Assembly (NCBI GenBank): GCA_030695265.1
Contig: JAUYTA010000918.1
Location: forward strand, 1-9,435
Reading direction: 5' to 3'
DNA: 9,435 nt
DNA from: Bacteroidota bacterium
GTDB taxonomy: Bacteria > Bacteroidota > Bacteroidia > Bacteroidales > Prolixibacteraceae
Shown here in pieces: positions 5,799-9,435 of this stretch. The first letter of the stretch is position 1; every line of letters starts with the position of its first letter. Both the position numbers and the translations under genes were made by a program. The notes below the pieces were generated by a model, which saw only the letters and a list, made by a program, of their open reading frames with translations, did no database searches and had not been told where the DNA came from.

Positions 5799-6905
5799 TC
5801 ATTCTCTTTTCATCATCACTTCCAAACACATCCTGCTGTTGTGATAGGGGCATTTCCAGAAACCGGCTTTGTCTCCATCTCGATTTACGGTTCCATCATC
5901 CGAAATACTCCAAAACCATTCGCCATTTTCAGTATCAATAAGGTTTTCCTGTATGTATTTCCAGCATTTGAGCGATTTCTCCAACCATTCATGATCGCCG
6001 GTTAATTCGAAAGCATTCAGAAAACCTACCACGCCCTCAGCATTAACCCACCAGTGCCGGTCAGTTTCCAAATGACCTTTATCCAATTCATAAACCAGAC
6101 TTCCGTCGGGCTGTAATCCTTCACAGGCAGCTTCCGCAATTCCAATGCATAATTTCTGCACTTTGGTCAGTAAATCCTGATCACCCAATACACGTGCTGC
6201 TTCATCAATCAGCCACGAAGCTTCAATGTCGTGACCATAGGAAACGATGGTTGACTTTGTATTCCAGTTTTCGTCAAAGAACAAATTCAGGTGTTTGGTC
6301 TTTTGATTGACGATCTTTTCAGTAAAAATAAGAATCAGGTTTCCCAATTGCTGGCCAAGCGTTTGATCTTTCCAAACGCGGTACAAATTGGTGTATGCTT
6401 CCAGAATGTGCAGGTGCGTATTCATGGTTTTTTTCTCATTCTCATCTTTTTCGCTCAGGCGCAGATCTTCCAGAAGTTGCCAATCCCGGCTGTAAGCTTC
6501 AAAATAGCCATTCTTTTCACAGTCGAAACTATGATTTTCTATTAACCTAAATAATCCAACGGCTGTCCTAAGACTCGATTCATCTCCTGAAGCACGGTAA
6601 TGCTCAGTAAAAGCGTAAATGAAAAATGCCTGAGAATAAATTTGCTTTTTGGTATCAACAGGTTTTCCATCGAAGGAGATGGTCCAATACGTTCCGCCAA
6701 GTACAGGATCGAAAAAATGCTTCAGGATAAAATCTTTTGCACGGTTGGCCATTTCAAGATAAAGCGGATTTTTCTCCTGAAGATAGGCCGATGAAAACGA
6801 CCATAAAATCCTTGCATTCAGGATTCCACCCTTGTCAGCTTCAGAAATTAATTTACCGTCCCCGTTAATGCAACCGTAAAAACCGCCGTTCTCAACATCC
6901 AACAT
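5799..6905 (-). CDS. Cellobiose 2-epimerase-like protein (AGE family), N-terminus cut by an in-frame TAG
   Basis: The open part, 368 residues from the ATG at 6905, matches the (alpha/alpha)6-barrel AGE/cellobiose 2-epimerase family closely. It starts with LDVENGGFYG, has NARILWSFSS with an active-site Arg at 32, MNTHLHILEAY with His at 164/166, YGHDIEASWL with His225, Glu228 and Trp231, RHWWVNAEGVVGF with Glu290, and KCPYHNSRMCLE with His355. These are the residues used by known cellobiose 2-epimerases to convert the reducing-end glucose of beta-1,4-disaccharides to mannose and back, in the cytoplasm. The family normally has about 25-30 more residues at the front. These are encoded upstream (6906-6986) in the same frame but contain a TAG at 6942-6944, so the product either restarts at Met 6905 or the gene is newly broken. 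The neighbour symporter suggests use in mannobiose or related disaccharide uptake. Confidence 0.85.
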   Translation of the reverse strand: MLDVENGGFYGCINGDGKLISEADKGGILNARILWSFSSAYLQEKNPLYLEMANRAKDFILKHFFDPVLGGTYWTISFDGKPVDTKKQIYSQAFFIYAFTEHYRASGDESSLRTAVGLFRLIENHSFDCEKNGYFEAYSRDWQLLEDLRLSEKDENEKKTMNTHLHILEAYTNLYRVWKDQTLGQQLGNLILIFTEKIVNQKTKHLNLFFDENWNTKSTIVSYGHDIEASWLIDEAARVLGDQDLLTKVQKLCIGIAEAACEGLQPDGSLVYELDKGHLETDRHWWVNAEGVVGFLNAFELTGDHEWLEKSLKCWKYIQENLIDTENGEWFWSISDDGTVNRDGDKAGFWKCPYHNSRMCLEVMMKRE

Positions 6906-6986
6906 TTGTTGCGACCAGAATGGAAGAATATTTTGCGTCAGCTATTCTTTAACTTGTTGCTTTAGTTTTAAGATATTGGAATTCAT
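6906..6986 (-). pseudogene. N-terminal segment of the epimerase, interrupted by TAG at codon 15
   Basis: Reading from ATG 6984-6986 gives MNSNILKLKQQVKE, then TAG at 6942-6944, then LTQNILPFWSQQ, which runs in the same frame into the open Met at 6905. NILPFW is the conserved first-helix motif of AGE/cellobiose 2-epimerase proteins, so this is true coding history and not chance. The change needs only one base: TAG from GAG, AAG or CAG. Confidence 0.85.
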
Positions 6987-7008
6987 CGTTTTGATTAATT
7001 ATTGTTCT

Positions 7009-7023
7009 AACTTTTCCAAAGTT
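7009..7023. promoter_or_regulatory. AACTTT-N3-AAAGTT palindrome upstream of the epimerase
   Basis: The plus-strand sequence AACTTT-TCC-AAAGTT is a perfect 6+6 dyad with a 3-bp centre. It lies 22 bp upstream of the original epimerase ATG (6986), nearly the same distance as the proximal copy before the symporter (25 bp). The site is flanked by a direct TTCTAA repeat. Confidence 0.65.
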
Positions 7024-7080
7024 CTAAAATGGTTCTGTAACGTTTGGTGTGGGTAATTATTTTTCAAATTCACTGGTGAT

Positions 7081-7265
7081 TAATAAGGTTAGATTGATGG
7101 GGTGATAAATGTTCTACTAAGGTTTAAAAACAGCAATAAGGTTTTTTCGGGATTAATGAGCCTATTAAACAGACAATTAATCAATTGAATTTTTCGAAAC
7201 CTTATTTTGAAAAATTGACCTTAGTAGAAATAGTAACCATACAAACACAACCTTATTACCTTATT
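7081..7265. repeat. Nested inverted-repeat element with seven A[AC]TAAGGT motifs
   Basis: Stems pair in nested order: 7081-7090 with 7249-7258 (10 bp), 7112-7122 with 7219-7229 (11 bp), 7135-7144 with 7197-7206 (10 bp, same 11-bp distance from the previous stem on both sides when counted past one extra paired base) and 7151-7157 with 7176-7182 (7 bp). Each of the first three stems carries A[AC]TAAGGT: plus-strand copies begin at 7082, 7116 and 7135, minus-strand copies cover 7199-7206, 7218-7225, 7250-7257 and 7258-7265, the last two in direct tandem. It could fold as one long imperfect hairpin in RNA, be a degraded MITE-like element, or be a cluster of operator sites. Confidence 0.7.
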
Positions 7266-7283
7266 TAAATTATAAAATGTACA

Positions 7284-7431
7284 AACTTTGGCAAAGTTAT
7301 TTCGTTAATTTCCAGCCGCATATTTTATTTTATCGTCTTTTAATTAAGTCAACTTTGCCAAAGTTATTTCTTTAAATCAAGTCAACTTTGCCAAAGTTTA
7401 TTCCAGTCTTGTACAAAACTTTGGCAAAGTT
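7284..7431. repeat. Array of four 15-bp palindromes, AACTTTGSCAAAGTT, three at 33-bp period
   Basis: Copies lie at 7284-7298 (centre GGC), 7351-7365 (GCC), 7384-7398 (GCC) and 7417-7431 (GGC). Starts differ by 67, 33 and 33 bp. Copies 2 and 3 share an extended AAGTC before the palindrome; copies 1 and 4 share GTACAA before it. The array begins 10 bp downstream of the symporter stop codon. The repeat is too short and the spacers too small and AT-rich for a CRISPR array. As RNA, any GGC copy can pair perfectly with any GCC copy. Confidence 0.9.
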
Positions 7432-7441
7432 CTCTCCTTTT

Positions 7442-9280
7442 TTAATCTTCAAGTTTATCGTACCAGTTCTTTTTCAGTATTACCGATCCAACCCCGACAA
7501 TCATCAAAGCAATGGCAAATGAGTTGAATTGTTTTACCACCAGGTAGATAGGAGCTGCCACCAAGGCTGTTTGCCACACAATACCTGTAAAAACATTCAC
7601 CATATCGCGACCAAAAGCCGTGTTCTCTTTGAACCCGGGATTTTCAGCAACCACCATTTCGTGTATCGGTTTCCAAAACCCCCACGGACGTGTTTTTGCA
7701 TAGAAGGTCTTCAGTACTTCGGTGTCGGTTGCCGGAGCAGTATAAGTTCCCCAAATACATCCGATTACGGAGAATACAAGAATAATCGGAAAATAGTAGA
7801 TTGGTAAAACGGTATTGATCACCGGAACGTAAGGTAAAATCAGTGCCGGAATCAGACCGCCTGTCATTCCCCATGCAAAACCTTTGCTGTTGAACCGCCA
7901 CCAATGCCATTTCAGGATATTGGCTGCTATATAACTGCCGTACAATGCGCCTGTTACCCATTGATGGATGCTGTTTACGTTTTCGGCAAGTACGCCAAAA
8001 CCTACGCTGATAATCACCACCACCAAACCAACAATGATGTTTGCATTGTTCGATTGTTTGGCCGAAGCTTCAGGCTTGATGTATTTGATATAAATATCGT
8101 TCACAATGTAAGCCTGTGCCGCATTCAGTGTGCCGGCAAAAGTGGACATGAAAGCAGCCAGCAGGCCTGCGAGAATCAATCCGACCAATCCTGCAGGAAT
8201 CCAGGGGTGCGCAATAACCGCCGGCAAAACAAGTTCAAAATCGACCATTCCGTTGATGGTTATCTGATCTTTGATCTGATCAAAAAGTATTAGTCCGATG
8301 ACTGCAATACCTGCAATCATCAAATAGCGGACGGGCATTAAAACAACCGATACAAATCCGCTCATCAGGGAAGCTTCGCGCGGCGATTTGGTGGACAATA
8401 TTTTCTGCATGTCGTATGTTGGCGCAGGACCGGCGATACTGCTCAAAATTCCTTTCATCAGCACTACGCCAAAGAAAAGTGTGAACAGCTCGTAACCATC
8501 GCCCTGAATTTTTGTATTGAATTCTGAAAATTTTCCGGTCCAGTTCATATTGAGGTGAGTGCCAAATGCAGGCGAAAACCAGCCTTCGGGCACTAACTTT
8601 GAGAATTCCAGAATGTCCAGATGCATCATTGCGATAACGGCGATGGCAATGGCTGCCAAAGTCATGATTACATATTGCGCCACATCTGCCCAAACGATGC
8701 TCATCATTCCGCCCATCAGTGCATAAAAAACAGCGAAAAGTGTAAATGTGATTCCCCAGACATGAGGTACATAAATGTTGGGAATAAAACTCAGCGACGG
8801 GAAAATGGATTTAAGCGGAAGAAATATTTCAATGAATTTACCCATGCCGATAAAGCCGTAAGCCAGCATACTCAGGCAAACCAGAATGGCAAAAATAACG
8901 ATGATCCAGTGCGAAGTAACCGCTCCTTTGTCTTTCCCGAAGCGGAAACCTATCCATTCGGCACCCGTTGTTACTCCTGAACGACGCAGCCATGCGGACA
9001 GGTAAACCATCAGGAAAATCTGGTTGAAAACCGGCCAGAGCCATGGAATGTAAATACTTTTCAGGCCATAAATTACCGTTATTGCCACCAGCCAGACTGT
9101 TCCTGAAATATCGAACATGCCGGAAGCATTTGATAACCCAAGCATATACCACGGAATGGTTTTACCTCCAAGTAAATACGATTCAAGATTTTTCGATGCC
9201 TGGCGTTTTAAGTAGAAGCCGATAAAAATCAATAAGCTCAGGTAAACTGCGATAATGGCAAAGTCGATGGTAGTTAGCAT
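7442..9280 (-). CDS. SSS-family sodium/sugar symporter
   Basis: This 612-residue polytopic protein has about 14 helices, as in SGLT-like members of the solute:sodium symporter family. It opens with TIDFAIIAVYLSLLIFIGFYLKRQ (first helix) and SYLLGGKTIPWYMLGLSNASG, the family's second motif. GGMMSIVWADVAQ at about 190-202 is the SSS signature region, and STFAGTLNAAQAYIVNDIYIKY at 379-400 corresponds to the Na-site helix ending in the conserved D-I-Y. The extended C-terminal region (about 520-560) is soluble, followed by two last helices. It imports a sugar or other solute with Na. Because a cellobiose 2-epimerase gene follows downstream, the best guess is a mannobiose or similar disaccharide, as in the mannan operon of Bacteroides fragilis; this is inference. 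Start: ATG 9280, directly before the first helix, with an A-rich leader and no Shine-Dalgarno. Confidence 0.9.
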   Translation of the reverse strand: MLTTIDFAIIAVYLSLLIFIGFYLKRQASKNLESYLLGGKTIPWYMLGLSNASGMFDISGTVWLVAITVIYGLKSIYIPWLWPVFNQIFLMVYLSAWLRRSGVTTGAEWIGFRFGKDKGAVTSHWIIVIFAILVCLSMLAYGFIGMGKFIEIFLPLKSIFPSLSFIPNIYVPHVWGITFTLFAVFYALMGGMMSIVWADVAQYVIMTLAAIAIAVIAMMHLDILEFSKLVPEGWFSPAFGTHLNMNWTGKFSEFNTKIQGDGYELFTLFFGVVLMKGILSSIAGPAPTYDMQKILSTKSPREASLMSGFVSVVLMPVRYLMIAGIAVIGLILFDQIKDQITINGMVDFELVLPAVIAHPWIPAGLVGLILAGLLAAFMSTFAGTLNAAQAYIVNDIYIKYIKPEASAKQSNNANIIVGLVVVIISVGFGVLAENVNSIHQWVTGALYGSYIAANILKWHWWRFNSKGFAWGMTGGLIPALILPYVPVINTVLPIYYFPIILVFSVIGCIWGTYTAPATDTEVLKTFYAKTRPWGFWKPIHEMVVAENPGFKENTAFGRDMVNVFTGIVWQTALVAAPIYLVVKQFNSFAIALMIVGVGSVILKKNWYDKLED

Positions 9281-9305
9281 TTTATGTGTGTTTTAGTTAT
9301 TTGTA

Positions 9306-9350
9306 AACTTTCCCAAAGTTTTATACTATTTATAAAACTTTGGGAAAGTT
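9306..9350. promoter_or_regulatory. Double palindrome forming a perfect 20-bp hairpin upstream of the symporter
   Basis: Two copies of AACTTT-N3-AAAGTT lie at 9306-9320 (centre CCC) and 9336-9350 (centre GGG), 30 bp apart. With the flanking TTATA/TATAA they form perfectly complementary 20-nt arms (9306-9325 and 9331-9350) around a 5-nt loop. The nearer copy lies 25 bp before the symporter ATG. Either a two-site operator or a 5' leader hairpin would fit; no canonical -7 box was found nearby. Confidence 0.75.
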
Positions 9351-9365
9351 AGTTTGCTTTTGGTA

Positions 9366-9424
9366 GTCATTAAGTTGCCATTAAATGACAACAGAATGAC
9401 AATAAATGACCACAACTGACTGAC
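9366..9424. promoter_or_regulatory. Helically phased TGAC repeats
   Basis: TGAC occurs at 9386-9389, 9397-9400, 9407-9410, 9417-9420 and 9421-9424, with start-to-start steps of 11, 10, 10 and 4. A sixth copy in the opposite direction, GTCATT at 9366-9371, forms a dyad with AATGAC at 9384-9389. One-turn spacing of a tetramer core is what direct-repeat operators of AraC-type or response-regulator proteins look like. It lies 106-144 bp upstream of the symporter start. The element may belong to a gene beyond the window edge. Confidence 0.45.
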
Positions 9425-9435
9425 GCAAAATTCCA

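Larger units (their letters stand above)
6987..7441. other. 455-bp gap between symporter and epimerase genes, packed with repeats
   Basis: No gene is visible in this gap. From right to left (the direction of transcription) it holds four palindromes AACTTT-N3-AAAGTT at 7284-7431, a nested inverted-repeat element at 7081-7265, and a further palindrome at 7009-7023 just before the epimerase start. The bases are strongly AT-rich. No clear TAnnTTTG box was found on the minus strand near the epimerase, so the two genes may be cotranscribed or use another promoter type. Confidence 0.7.

Noticed and set aside
7081..7265. Insertion sequence with terminal inverted repeats
   Set aside because: There is no transposase frame and no clear target-site duplication at the ends; kept only as a possible MITE-like or regulatory element.
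7284..7431. CRISPR array
   Set aside because: The repeat is only 15 bp and itself palindromic, the spacing of the first copy is double, spacers are 18 bp and AT-rich and partly alike, and no cas gene is present.
8280..8693. Other-frame and antisense open frames within the symporter and DUF3078 genes (for example 7644-7961, 7904-8293, 8621-8980, 3617-3916)
   Set aside because: They are rich in Cys, His and Arg without domain patterns and lie inside strongly conserved genes, so they are shadows.
1..9435. tRNA or rRNA genes
   Set aside because: No cloverleaf-like sequence with a GTTCRA-type T loop and matching acceptor arms was seen in any intergenic gap.

Overview
The window looks like Bacteroidota chromosome. 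I infer this from the DUF3078 outer-membrane family protein, the lack of Shine-Dalgarno sequences, several TAnnTTTG-type promoter -7 elements, AT-rich intergenic DNA, and a sodium symporter next to a cellobiose 2-epimerase-like gene. The protein style would suit a marine or anaerobic member of the Marinilabiliales/Prolixibacteraceae, but no 16S rRNA or other marker is present to fix this.

Left part (1-2056, plus strand): the C-terminal end of one DMT/EamA-type transporter; a HEPN + minimal nucleotidyltransferase (MNT) pair that overlaps by 19 nt and looks AT-richer than its neighbours; then a complete second DMT transporter. The convergent gap after it holds a long hairpin built from CTATGTG heptamers.

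Middle part (2057-5709): an SRPBCC/AHSA1 protein, a secreted DUF3078 protein with an unusually long N-terminal half, and a CYTH-domain triphosphatase-like protein, all on the minus strand. An HD-domain hydrolase is divergent from the CYTH gene across 53 bp.

Right part (5799-9435, minus strand): an SSS-family sodium/sugar symporter lies upstream of an AGE/cellobiose 2-epimerase-family gene. In the mannan pathway known from Bacteroides fragilis, a symporter of this kind and a cellobiose 2-epimerase act with a GH130 mannosylglucose phosphorylase to import and convert mannobiose. No GH130 gene is inside this window. The epimerase reading frame continues upstream of its first open ATG through a well-conserved N-terminus, but an in-frame TAG interrupts it at codon 15.

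The most striking non-coding structure surrounds these two genes. Seven copies of a palindrome AACTTT-N3-AAAGTT are present, all intergenic: two just upstream of the symporter start, one at almost the same distance upstream of the epimerase's original start, and four downstream of the symporter stop, three of these at an exact 33-bp period. Between the two genes lies a separate nested inverted-repeat element of about 180 bp carrying seven copies of A[AC]TAAGGT in a mirror-like layout. A run of helically phased TGAC motifs lies further upstream of the symporter. Together these look like a dense regulatory or repeat-element region controlling, or inserted around, a sugar-uptake unit.
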